NCBI GenBank assembly: GCA_965227095.1
Contig: CBDDFL010000001.1
Location: 1,178,001 to 1,242,000 of the forward strand
Source: JANQMY01 sp965227095
GTDB lineage: Bacteria > Pseudomonadota > Alphaproteobacteria > JANQMY01
Reading direction: 5' to 3'
DNA: 64,000 nt
In this document: piece by piece, positions 42,951 through 50,635 of the stretch
How positions within the stretch are numbered: the first letter of the stretch is position 1
How the letters are laid out: every line of letters begins with the position of its first letter
Position numbers and translations under genes: made by a program
Notes under the pieces: model-generated
Told to the model about the DNA's origin: nothing
Databases searched by the model: none
What the model saw: only the letters and a program-made list of their open reading frames with translations

Positions 42951-44534
42951 ATGGCTGTAAATCTTGATCTTCAAGTCCCAGCGCCACTTCTTTTGCTAGA
43001 GCGTCTCGCTGATTGCCCGGATCAAACCTTCTTGACCGAAGTCAATGGTGCGCATGTCACGTTTCAGCAATTCTACGACCGGACCCAAGAATGGGTTTCG
43101 ATCTTAAAAGCAGCGGGTGTCGACGAAGGGGATCGTGTCGGTGTGCTGCTGTCCACGTCAATTGAAGCGCATTGCGTGTGGTTGGCGTGTGCCTGGCTGA
43201 AAGCCTGGGAAGTTCCTATCAACAATGCCTTTAAGGGGCCAATGTTGCGTCATGTGCTCGATGATGCCGGTGTGTCCTGTCTGATTGTGCAGCCGGCCTT
43301 CGTGCCGCAGCTCGCAGAAATCGTCAATTCTTGTGAATCGGTGTCGAAGGTTGTGGTGACCGAGCCGGCGGATGCTGCGGGAATTACGTGTTCTGTACAT
43401 CTCGCAGCGGATCTTATGGGGCTGGAATCTGTCACCCACGCGCTACCCCCCCTGACGGCGGGCGATGTTGCCAGCGTGATCTACACCTCGGGAACGACCG
43501 GTCCGTCTAAGGGGTGTGTCGTTCCTTGGGGCGAATTCTTTTGGGGGCTCGACATTTTTCAGCCCACGAGAGACGGGACAGATTGTCATTACTGCCCGTT
43601 TCCTATCAATCATCTGTCCGGAAAAGTACCGATCTACAACATGCTGGCCTTTTCCGGAAAGGTGGTTCTGAAAGAGCGGTTCAGCACGGACGCGTTTTGG
43701 TCGGATATTCGGCACCATCAATGCACAACAACGATTTTGCTGGGCGGATTGGCGTCCTTCATTTTTCGGCAGCCGGCATCGGACGATGACGCAAACAATC
43801 CCCTGCGCACCATCTTGATGGGGCCTGCATTGCCCGAATATCGGGAGTTCGAGGCGCGTTTCGATGTGCGCATCGTCGCCGCTTACGGCATGACGGAGAT
43901 TGCATGGCCGTTTATGTCTTTGCCGGGGCAATTGCCCAATGGCGAGACGTGTGGCGTGCTGCGTGAGGGTTGGGAGGTTCGCATCGTCGACGCCAATGGC
44001 GATATTGTTGGTGACGGAGAGATTGGTGAATTGTGGGTACGTTGCGCGCATCCAGAATCCATGATGAAGGAATATATTAATCGGCCCGATGCGACGAAAA
44101 CGGCTTGGGAAGGCGGTTGGTTTCATACAGGGGATGCGATGAAACGCGACGCCGACGGCAATTACTATTTTGTCGACCGAATCAAGGATGCCATCCGACG
44201 CCGGGGCGAAAACATATCGTCGTTCGAAGTGGAAAATTACATCAAGCTGCATCCGGCGGTACTAGATTGCGCCGCCATCGCAGTGGCGGCTGATACGGGC
44301 GAAGATGAAGTTAAAACAATCATCGTGCCTAAGCCCGACCAGTCATTGGACCCGGAAGATCTGATTCGGTTTTTGATCCCCCGCATGCCCGATTTTATGA
44401 TTCCCCGTTATGTGGAAATTGCGGACGCATTGCCGATCACACCAACCAACAAGGTGCGAAAAAAGGAATTACGGGAAAAAGGCGTGACGTCCGATACCTG
44501 GGATCGCGTGGCGGCCGGGGTCAAGATCAAGTGA
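42951..44534 (+). CDS. AMP-dependent acyl/aryl-CoA ligase
   Basis: 527 residues of the ANL superfamily. The P-loop-like motif YTSGTTGPSKG lies near residue 180, AYGMTE near 316, and the C-terminal GDAMKRDADG and RIKDAIRRRGENISSFEVE hold the hinge and Asp/Arg nucleotide contacts. NKVRKKELR supplies the catalytic Lys. It should activate an imported carboxylate as a CoA thioester via an adenylate. The CaiC/crotonobetaine-CoA-ligase-like branch seems closest, but the substrate is open. gggag precedes the start by 7 bases. Confidence 0.88.
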   Translation: MAVNLDLQVPAPLLLLERLADCPDQTFLTEVNGAHVTFQQFYDRTQEWVSILKAAGVDEGDRVGVLLSTSIEAHCVWLACAWLKAWEVPINNAFKGPMLRHVLDDAGVSCLIVQPAFVPQLAEIVNSCESVSKVVVTEPADAAGITCSVHLAADLMGLESVTHALPPLTAGDVASVIYTSGTTGPSKGCVVPWGEFFWGLDIFQPTRDGTDCHYCPFPINHLSGKVPIYNMLAFSGKVVLKERFSTDAFWSDIRHHQCTTTILLGGLASFIFRQPASDDDANNPLRTILMGPALPEYREFEARFDVRIVAAYGMTEIAWPFMSLPGQLPNGETCGVLREGWEVRIVDANGDIVGDGEIGELWVRCAHPESMMKEYINRPDATKTAWEGGWFHTGDAMKRDADGNYYFVDRIKDAIRRRGENISSFEVENYIKLHPAVLDCAAIAVAADTGEDEVKTIIVPKPDQSLDPEDLIRFLIPRMPDFMIPRYVEIADALPITPTNKVRKKELREKGVTSDTWDRVAAGVKIK

Positions 44535-44675
44535 CAAAAGCGCGACGACTGATCATGGCCGCAGCGGAGAGCAAGCGCGCTTTTCGCCAAGCCGCGTGCA
44601 GACTCATGCAAGAACGCGCCCAAACAAGCTGGTCAAATTGACACCATCTGCATCACCAATGGGGGCTTGGAGCTC

Positions 44676-46046
44676 ATGAATTATCAATCGATTTACGGCA
44701 AGGATGTGAGGGTCGATCCGGACGCTTCCGAAGATTCGGTTGATCGAAAGTTCCCGGAAATTGAATACAAACCTGAGATCATTACGGATATCGACAAGTA
44801 CCATTCCGTTGAAGCGATGAGGCGCGAATGGGAAATGCTCTGGTCAAAAACCTGGAACCTTGCCGGACGGGTTTCCGATCTCAAAGTTGCGGGTGACTAC
44901 ATTAACTTTGAACTCGGCCCGGAATCATTCATCATTACACGTACAAAAAATAACGATATCGCGGCCTTCTATAATGTGTGCCACCATAGAGGCTCACGTA
45001 TCGTTCGGGACGCGTTCGGAAATGTCAGTGCGTTTACTTGTCCCTTCCATTCTTGGACATGGAATCTGGATGGCTCGCTTCGACGCATCACCGATCGCGA
45101 AACGTTCGATGAGACGGTCGTTTCGGACAACCCCTCTCTAACACCGGTTAGATGTGAAGTTTGGGGTGGGTTCATTTTTATCAATATGGATGAAAATGCC
45201 GAACCGCTGTCTTCCTACCTCGCGGAGTTTTCCGAGATAATGGAAGCCTATGAGATGGAGAACATGCACGTTCTCTCGGATATGGAGACCGACTGGCCCG
45301 TAAATTGGAAAACCGTACTTGATGCCTTTATGGAAGGGTATCATGCGCATCAGCGCCATCCGGAATTACTCCGTTATATCGACGATTACCATTTCCAACA
45401 CGATTTGTGGGGAAATGGACATTCCAGGATGATCATTCCGATCGGATTGAAGACACCGCGGTTTGGCGACCAAAACCAGCTCTCTGAAGAACTTAAAGAG
45501 ATTGCCCTTTCTTTCGATCTAGATCCGGCCGAATTCGAAGGTCGCGCAAGTGACATTAGGGCGGTGTTGCCTGAAGCAAAGCGGAAATGGGCAAGAAAAC
45601 TTGGCTTTGATTTTTCAGCGTTTACAGACAGTCAGCTTTCTGATGATTGGAATGTAAGCCTGTTCCCAAACATTACATTCAACACGCATCCGGAAGGCGT
45701 TCTGGTTATGCGGTTTCGCCCCCATGCGAAAGATCCGGAACGGTGTTTTTATGACGTGTGGGTGTTGGGCTACAAACATGATGATACCAGTTATCAGATG
45801 CCGTCTTACATGCCGGTTCAAGACCAGAACGCGCTCCGCACTCAGTCACCGCGGCCTGAACGCATATATGCGAAATATGGCGAGGCGAGTTTTGGCCTGG
45901 TTCTCGATCAGGACGGTGAAACAGTCCCGTTGGTCCAGCAAGGTATGCATTCCAAGGCGTTTAAAGGTCAGCGCCTGTCCCAGCAGGAAATCCGGATCGT
46001 TCATATGTACAAGGAATATGAACGCTATTTAAACGGAGAGAAATGA
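44676..46046 (+). CDS. Rieske-type oxygenase, catalytic alpha subunit
   Basis: 456 residues from ATG 44676. The Rieske [2Fe-2S] centre is Cys102, His104, Cys122 and His125 (VCHHRGSRIV and TCPFH). The mononuclear iron site has His223 and His228 in GYHAHQRHPE, as in ring-hydroxylating oxygenases and related demethylases. No beta subunit, ferredoxin or reductase is encoded here, so it is likely the homotrimeric type using a shared reductase. Its stop overlaps the E1 alpha start by 4 bp, tying oxygenation and oxidative decarboxylation together. Confidence 0.9.
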   Translation: MNYQSIYGKDVRVDPDASEDSVDRKFPEIEYKPEIITDIDKYHSVEAMRREWEMLWSKTWNLAGRVSDLKVAGDYINFELGPESFIITRTKNNDIAAFYNVCHHRGSRIVRDAFGNVSAFTCPFHSWTWNLDGSLRRITDRETFDETVVSDNPSLTPVRCEVWGGFIFINMDENAEPLSSYLAEFSEIMEAYEMENMHVLSDMETDWPVNWKTVLDAFMEGYHAHQRHPELLRYIDDYHFQHDLWGNGHSRMIIPIGLKTPRFGDQNQLSEELKEIALSFDLDPAEFEGRASDIRAVLPEAKRKWARKLGFDFSAFTDSQLSDDWNVSLFPNITFNTHPEGVLVMRFRPHAKDPERCFYDVWVLGYKHDDTSYQMPSYMPVQDQNALRTQSPRPERIYAKYGEASFGLVLDQDGETVPLVQQGMHSKAFKGQRLSQQEIRIVHMYKEYERYLNGEK

Positions 46047-47038
46047 TGTCGAACCAACCCGTCCCATCCAACGAAGAATTGGTGTGGATGTATGAGAAGA
46101 TGTTGCTTAATCGCCGTTGGGAAGAGAGCATCAAGGACGAATATCTTGAAGGCAAAGTCCCCGTATTTAATATGGCAGCAGGGCCGATTCCCGGCGAAAT
46201 GCATTTGTCGTGTGGTCAAGAACCGTGCGCCGTCGGGGTCTGCGTTCACCTAAATCAAAACGACTATGTGGTGGGGTCGCATCGGCCGCACCACGTTGCC
46301 GTGGCCAAGGGGGTCGATCTCAATGCCATGACCGCAGAAGTGTACGGCAAAGCAAATGGCTTAGGCCGGGGCAAAGGCGGACATATGCATCTTTTTGATG
46401 CGGCCACAGGTTTTTCCTGCTCGGGAATTGTGGGGCAAAGCATTGGCATCGGACTTGGACATGCGCTTGCCGCGAGTTACCGGAAAGATGGCACGGTGAG
46501 TGTCGCCTTTACCGGAGAAGGCGGGGTCAATCAGGGTATCTTCCACGAAGCGATGAATTTGGCCGCGCTTTGGAAGCTCCCCTTTGTGTGCATTGTCGAA
46601 GACAATCGGTGGGGCGTGTCTGTATCTAAAGCCTCGTCGACTGCGATTGAGCGCAACTCAGACCGTGCCGCTTCCTATGGCATTGTTGGAGAATATGTGG
46701 AGAACAATGATGTCTGGGGCGTTTATGCGGCCGCAAAACGGGCCGTGGATCGTGCGCGTGCCGGCGAAGGCCCGACCATCATCGAAATTGAAACGGCGCG
46801 TCTGGCCGGTCACTTCGTTGGCGATCCTGAGTCCTACGTGCCGTCGGAGGAACTTTCTGCGCGCGAAGACCCGATTGACGTGATGCGCACGCGCATGGTT
46901 GCGGACGGCGTTTTTACCGAAGCGGAAGCCCAACGTCTTAACGATCAAGCGATGGATATGGCGGCCAAATCGATTGTCTTCGCCCAAGAGGATACCTATC
47001 CGCGGGCGGACGAAGCCTTCGACCATGTATACGCATAA
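46043..47038 (+). CDS. 2-Oxoacid (pyruvate/acetoin-type) dehydrogenase E1 alpha
   Basis: 331 residues, the short E1 alpha form of acetoin and pyruvate dehydrogenases. The thiamine diphosphate motif is FTGEGGVNQGIFHEAMN, continuing to VEDNRWGVS (the GDG-x-N pattern, with Glu for Asp in the first part). MHLSCGQEPCAVG and KGGHMHLFD flank the active-site channel. It decarboxylates a 2-oxoacid or cleaves a diketone and passes the product to lipoyl-E2. Substrate not determinable. Confidence 0.92.
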   Translation: MMSNQPVPSNEELVWMYEKMLLNRRWEESIKDEYLEGKVPVFNMAAGPIPGEMHLSCGQEPCAVGVCVHLNQNDYVVGSHRPHHVAVAKGVDLNAMTAEVYGKANGLGRGKGGHMHLFDAATGFSCSGIVGQSIGIGLGHALAASYRKDGTVSVAFTGEGGVNQGIFHEAMNLAALWKLPFVCIVEDNRWGVSVSKASSTAIERNSDRAASYGIVGEYVENNDVWGVYAAAKRAVDRARAGEGPTIIEIETARLAGHFVGDPESYVPSEELSAREDPIDVMRTRMVADGVFTEAEAQRLNDQAMDMAAKSIVFAQEDTYPRADEAFDHVYA

Positions 47039-47059
47039 GCCACATTGAGGACACAAGCG

Positions 47060-48079
47060 ATGGACGCGATTGCTGAAACCAGAAAAATTCCGATGAATCG
47101 AGCGATACGCGAAGCATTGGATTATGAGCTTGCAAACGACCCAGATGTTTTCCTCATGGGGGAAGATGTTGCGGTGTTCGGCGGTGTCTATCAAACCGCC
47201 ACCGGGTTTCTCGAAAAATATGGCGAGGACCGTATCCGCGATACGCCCATTTCAGAATCTGGATTTATTTCGGCGGCCACGGGCGCAGCAATGTCGGGAT
47301 TGAAGCCGATTGTTGAACTGATGTTTATTGATTTTATCGGCGTTTGTCTGGACCCTCTCTACAATGCAGCCGCAAAAAACAATTATCACAGTGCGGGCCG
47401 TCAGCCGGTACCCTTGACCGTCATGACGGGCATTGGCGGTGGTTATTCGGACGGCTCTCAACATTCGCAAACATTGTTCGCAACGGTGGCGCACTTGCCA
47501 GGCATAAAAGTTGTGGTGCCGTCAAACGCGTATGACGCAAAGGGACTGCTGCACGCAGCCATTCGAGACCCGAACCCTGTGGTTTTCATGATTCACAAAC
47601 GCTTGACCGGGATGGGCTGGTTCGAGCCAATCAAGGAAGCGTCAAATGATGTCCCCAAGGATGATTTTGTGATTCCCATTGGGACAGCACAGATCACCCG
47701 TGACGGCACGGATATAACCTTGGTAGGTTGGGGAGAAACCGCGTGGACGGCCCTTTTCGCGGCTGAGGAATTGGCGGATCAGGGCATCTCAGCCGAAGTT
47801 ATCGATTTGCGCACCATCTCTCCCTTGGACCGAGAAACACTTATCACGTCGGTCGGGCGGACGGGCCGGGTTATCGCGATTGATGAGGATTATCGTATGT
47901 GCGGCGTGGCGGGTGAGGTCATTGCGTCGGTCGTTGAAAGTGATCGCGTATCGTTGAAATCCCCCGCCAAGCGAATTGCGTTTCCCGATATTCCTATTCC
48001 CTATTCCAGACCGCTTGAACAATCTGTTCGTCCGAATACGGACATGGTTGTTCGCGAAGCCCTCAATTTGTGCCAGTAA
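47060..48079 (+). CDS. 2-Oxoacid dehydrogenase E1 beta
   Basis: 339 residues from ATG 47060, with gagga upstream; an earlier in-frame TTG at 47045 is less likely. It pairs with the alpha subunit to form the active site: FLMGEDVAVFGGVYQ near the start, PISESGFI, the HSQTLFA catalytic loop and the C-terminal EVIDLRTISPLD domain. Twenty-one bases separate it from E1 alpha. A lipoyl gene starts 12 bp after its stop. Confidence 0.93.
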   Translation: MDAIAETRKIPMNRAIREALDYELANDPDVFLMGEDVAVFGGVYQTATGFLEKYGEDRIRDTPISESGFISAATGAAMSGLKPIVELMFIDFIGVCLDPLYNAAAKNNYHSAGRQPVPLTVMTGIGGGYSDGSQHSQTLFATVAHLPGIKVVVPSNAYDAKGLLHAAIRDPNPVVFMIHKRLTGMGWFEPIKEASNDVPKDDFVIPIGTAQITRDGTDITLVGWGETAWTALFAAEELADQGISAEVIDLRTISPLDRETLITSVGRTGRVIAIDEDYRMCGVAGEVIASVVESDRVSLKSPAKRIAFPDIPIPYSRPLEQSVRPNTDMVVREALNLCQ

Positions 48080-48091
48080 GGATTCCTCACC

Positions 48092-48322
48092 GTGACTGAT
48101 ATTATTATTCCGGAAGATCTGTGGGAAGAAGATATAGAGGGAACCCTGATCGCTTGGCTTTATGCTGATGGGGCAGCGGTCCAACAGGGTGAGCCGGTCG
48201 CGGAGTTGATGGTTGAAAAAGTTCAACACGAGTTGGCGGCACCGGCGACGGGCAAGCTTGTGCATGTGTGTGAAGAGGAAGCCTTGATTCGGAAGGGCCA
48301 AACCGTGGCCCGAATTGAATAA
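48092..48322 (+). CDS. Stand-alone lipoyl domain (5' part of a split E2)
   Basis: 76 residues from GTG 48092. A single lipoyl fold with the modified Lys43 in MVEKVQHELAAP and the second-half GKLVHVCEEEALIRKGQ. Normally this domain is fused through a linker to the E2 acyltransferase. Here the frame ends TAA exactly where a linker should begin, while the -1 frame continues as a linker-like sequence (NGTLTPAEDGVAGALTTAEP) into the catalytic domain. It may be a separate lipoyl carrier, a programmed-frameshift product, or a broken gene. Confidence 0.85.
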   Translation: MTDIIIPEDLWEEDIEGTLIAWLYADGAAVQQGEPVAELMVEKVQHELAAPATGKLVHVCEEEALIRKGQTVARIE

Positions 48323-48363
48323 ATGGCACCCTCACCCCTGCGGAAGACGGTGTCGCCGGTGCG

Positions 48364-49110
48364 TTGACAACCGCTGAACCGCAAACGACGGGCAATTTTG
48401 ATATGGACACAGACGGCCAGACGTTTGAAAGCCGAAAGCTGAAGGGTATGCGCGGCGTCGTCGCGCGTAAAATGACCCAAAGCCTGCAGCAATCAGCTCA
48501 ACTGACCTATCATGCGTTTGCCAACGGTGAGCGGCTTCTGAACGTCCGCGCGGAGCTTAAACCACAGGCACCGCACGTCGGCATTGAGGATCTGGTGATC
48601 TGGTGCCTGGGACAGTTGATGATCAAACACAAAGCGCATAACGGCGTTGTGGAAGACGATGTGGTCAAGATTTTCCCGTCGCTTGATCTCAGCGTGGCCA
48701 TCAACACCCCCAATGGTTTGGTGACACCCATCATACGCAATGCGTCTGCCCTGACGGTCGAAAAGATTGCAGAACACCGGCGCGATCTGGTCGCGCGGGC
48801 AATGGACAGTGCGCTGAAAGTGAGCGACATGACAGGGGGCACTTTCACCCTTAGCAATTTGGGGCACAGCCGCGTGGAACTCTTCACACCCATCTTAAAC
48901 CTGCCGCAGATAGCGCTTTTGGGGCTGGGGTGCCTATCCGGGACTGGAGGTGAAAAGAGAATTGGGTTGAGCCTGACGGTCGATCATCGCGTGGTGGACG
49001 GAGCGGACTCCGCTGCCTTCTTGACTGACATTGCAGCCGCGATTGAAACCATAGACCTGACCAACGGCCATTTGTCTGTAACCAGCTTAATCGACCATGT
49101 TGGTTCATAG
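48364..49110 (+). CDS. 2-Oxoacid dehydrogenase E2 catalytic domain (3' part of a split E2)
   Basis: 248 residues if TTG 48364 is used; the Shine-Dalgarno is poor. The acyltransferase core has the catalytic His208 and Asp212 in LTVDHRVVDGADSA, and the CoA-site SLDLSVAINTPNGLVTPII. No lipoyl domain and no clear E1/E3-binding domain are fused. The reading frame is open from 48319 upstream of the TTG, and the first part is a typical inter-domain linker, so translation by a -1 shift from the lipoyl gene is possible. Confidence 0.85.
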   Translation: MTTAEPQTTGNFDMDTDGQTFESRKLKGMRGVVARKMTQSLQQSAQLTYHAFANGERLLNVRAELKPQAPHVGIEDLVIWCLGQLMIKHKAHNGVVEDDVVKIFPSLDLSVAINTPNGLVTPIIRNASALTVEKIAEHRRDLVARAMDSALKVSDMTGGTFTLSNLGHSRVELFTPILNLPQIALLGLGCLSGTGGEKRIGLSLTVDHRVVDGADSAAFLTDIAAAIETIDLTNGHLSVTSLIDHVGS

Positions 49111-49867
49111 CCGCATTGACAATGTGCTTTGCGTGGCGACGTCTGATGCCTGTCAGCAACAGGTAAACGCAGACATAGACTTATTGGGTCTTGTTGCCGC
49201 TGGTGAGCCGGGGGCCGTGTTGCGGGTTTGGAAAAACGGACGTTGTTTGGTGGTCGGAAAAAGCCTCACGAAAAACCCAAACTTCGACCATGCCTCTCGT
49301 GTGATGCAACAAGCCCAGTGGCCAGTTGTTCAGCGTGCCTCTGGGGGTACGATTGTTCCGCACCATGAAGGCATCTTGAATATCAGCCTTATCTTAAACC
49401 TAGGATCAACAGCCAAAGGGCCGCGCCAAGTCTTCCAGGAATTCTGCGACACCATTTGTTCTGGGTTGCGGGGTGTCGGTATTCAGTCGACCACCGGCGC
49501 GGTTCCCGGCTCGTTTTGTGACGGGGCGTTTAATTTGGTCTGCCGGGGGCGGAAAATCGCGGGCACCGCCCAGCGGCGCATTGTCAGCCGAGCCAACGGT
49601 GCCAACTGCGTACTGGTGCATGGGGCTTTGTTTTTGTCCGACGCGACGATGTCGGTCGGCATTGCGAACCGATTTTACCGATTGCTGGGATACGAAAACC
49701 CATTCCGGGACGAGGCACACATTAGCTGCGCCGACGTGGTTGCCAATCGAAGTCAGAGGACACACAAAATGCTTGAAGGCAGTGTGATCCGGCATCTTGT
49801 TCAAGCATTTCAAGAACGGGACGATTGGGGCACACAGGGTGTGATTAGAACGCTGATCGACCCCTAA
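49097..49867 (+). CDS. Lipoate-protein ligase/octanoyltransferase-like protein
   Basis: 256 residues of the biotin/lipoate ligase fold. RASGGTIVPHHEGILNISLIL gives the acyl-adenylate binding segment, and CDGAFNLVCRGRKIAGTAQRR carries the family's catalytic Lys. Overlap of 14 bp with the E2 gene shows coexpression. It probably attaches lipoate or octanoate to Lys43 of the adjacent lipoyl domain, which would make the complex independent of the housekeeping LipB/LplA. The absence of a small accessory C-terminal domain leaves ligase versus transferase unsettled. Confidence 0.8.
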   Translation: MLVHSRIDNVLCVATSDACQQQVNADIDLLGLVAAGEPGAVLRVWKNGRCLVVGKSLTKNPNFDHASRVMQQAQWPVVQRASGGTIVPHHEGILNISLILNLGSTAKGPRQVFQEFCDTICSGLRGVGIQSTTGAVPGSFCDGAFNLVCRGRKIAGTAQRRIVSRANGANCVLVHGALFLSDATMSVGIANRFYRLLGYENPFRDEAHISCADVVANRSQRTHKMLEGSVIRHLVQAFQERDDWGTQGVIRTLIDP

Positions 49868-50040
49868 GATGGGCCTGGGTAATTTCCACATCTTTACATG
49901 TGTCGGTTTGTGCAAGGTTTTTAAACAGACTTTCTAGGATGGAAAATGAATTTGCAGAATTCTCATTTTGCGGTCGGGTTTGGACGTGAAACGAATGGAA
50001 TTCATGGGCCATCCGGCCGCGATACAATATTGGTTTAAAG
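49868..50040. other. Gap downstream of the catabolic operon
   Basis: 173 bp following the ligase stop. A minus frame is open here as an extension of the exchanger remnant but has no recognisable exchanger sequence. No terminator hairpin with a U-tract was seen for the upstream operon. Confidence 0.35.
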
Positions 50041-50213
50041 ATCATCAAAACGGTGCCAGCGTTGAAAACGCCAGGTGGGACCGAGATTGGTTGAACAAAG
50101 GCAGCGATCCCTAATATGCCAAGAATATTGAATAGATTGCTGCCAATGATGTTGCCTTAAGCAACATCTGTCTGGCGTTTACTCACCGCCGTAGCAGACG
50201 TCGCAAGCTCCGG
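50041..50213 (-). pseudogene. Remnant of a Ca2+/Na+ exchanger (CaCA family)
   Basis: Minus-strand translation gives PELATSATAVSKRQTDVA, a TAA stop (50157-50159), then GNIIGSNLFNILGILGIAAF and VQPISVPP. This is the second alpha-repeat of bacterial CaCA exchangers, whose motif normally runs PELATS...DVALGNIIGSN without a stop; Leu has become TAA. Sequence on both sides is not exchanger-like, so only about 55 codons survive. It lies beside tRNA-Met, a usual site for integration and decay. Confidence 0.7.
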
Positions 50214-50449
50214 ACAAAGCTCAACACAATTCGCCATGTTCTCTGCTCGATAAATTATGAGGGGAAGGATATGTCTGCCATTGAGGAGCCAGATCCGCTC
50301 ATTGATGCGCCCGCCTTTGTTGTTTTTGCCTGAAACATGGTTTTTTGACGTACAGTCTTTCTTTGACCGTTTTCCCCTCACCGATGAATTGGTGGGGTAA
50401 ATCGACAATCGATCTGGCGTTTCGCTATTCTTTTTAGTCAGAAAGAATT
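50214..50449. other. Gap between exchanger remnant and tRNA-Met
   Basis: 236 bp. A minus frame is open (to 50408) but gives an Asn/Lys/Arg-rich product of no known type, probably chance or further decayed DNA. A weak AT-rich inverted repeat (attcttt/aaagaat, 50427-50448) abuts the tRNA 3' end but has too few GC pairs to be a good terminator. Confidence 0.35.
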
Positions 50450-50526
50450 TGGTAGCGGAGGAGGGACTTGAACCCCCGACACGCGGATTATGATTCCGCT
50501 GCTCTAACCAGCTGAGCTACTCCGCC
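50450..50526 (-). tRNA. tRNA-Met (CAT), elongator
   Basis: A 77-nt cloverleaf with encoded CCA. The 7-bp acceptor stem GGCGGAG/CTCCGCT closes with a G-T pair, the anticodon stem is GCGGA/TCCGC, and the loop ATCATAA gives anticodon CAT. The T-arm is GGGGG, TTCAAGT, CCCTC. The first pair and the sequence GTAGCTCAGCTGGTTAGAGC match elongator rather than initiator tRNA-Met; a lysidine-modified Ile2 tRNA is less likely. Confidence 0.93.
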
Positions 50527-50635
50527 CCAAGCGTGCTCCCGCCGTTTGGCGGGATCGGATCCGGGGATTTAAGGCTTTGACGGGCCCCTGTCAAGCGAGC
50601 GCTCTGCCAAACCCGCTGGCCATCTTGTGAGGGGC

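Noticed and set aside
43443..44252. A 269-codon minus frame inside the CoA ligase.
   Set aside because: The plus frame is a full ANL enzyme with all motifs; the minus product has no domain.
50157..50408. An 83-codon minus frame upstream of tRNA-Met.
   Set aside because: Only its last part matches the exchanger, and it is cut by the TAA at 50157; the rest is not recognisable, so it was recorded as remnant DNA, not a gene.
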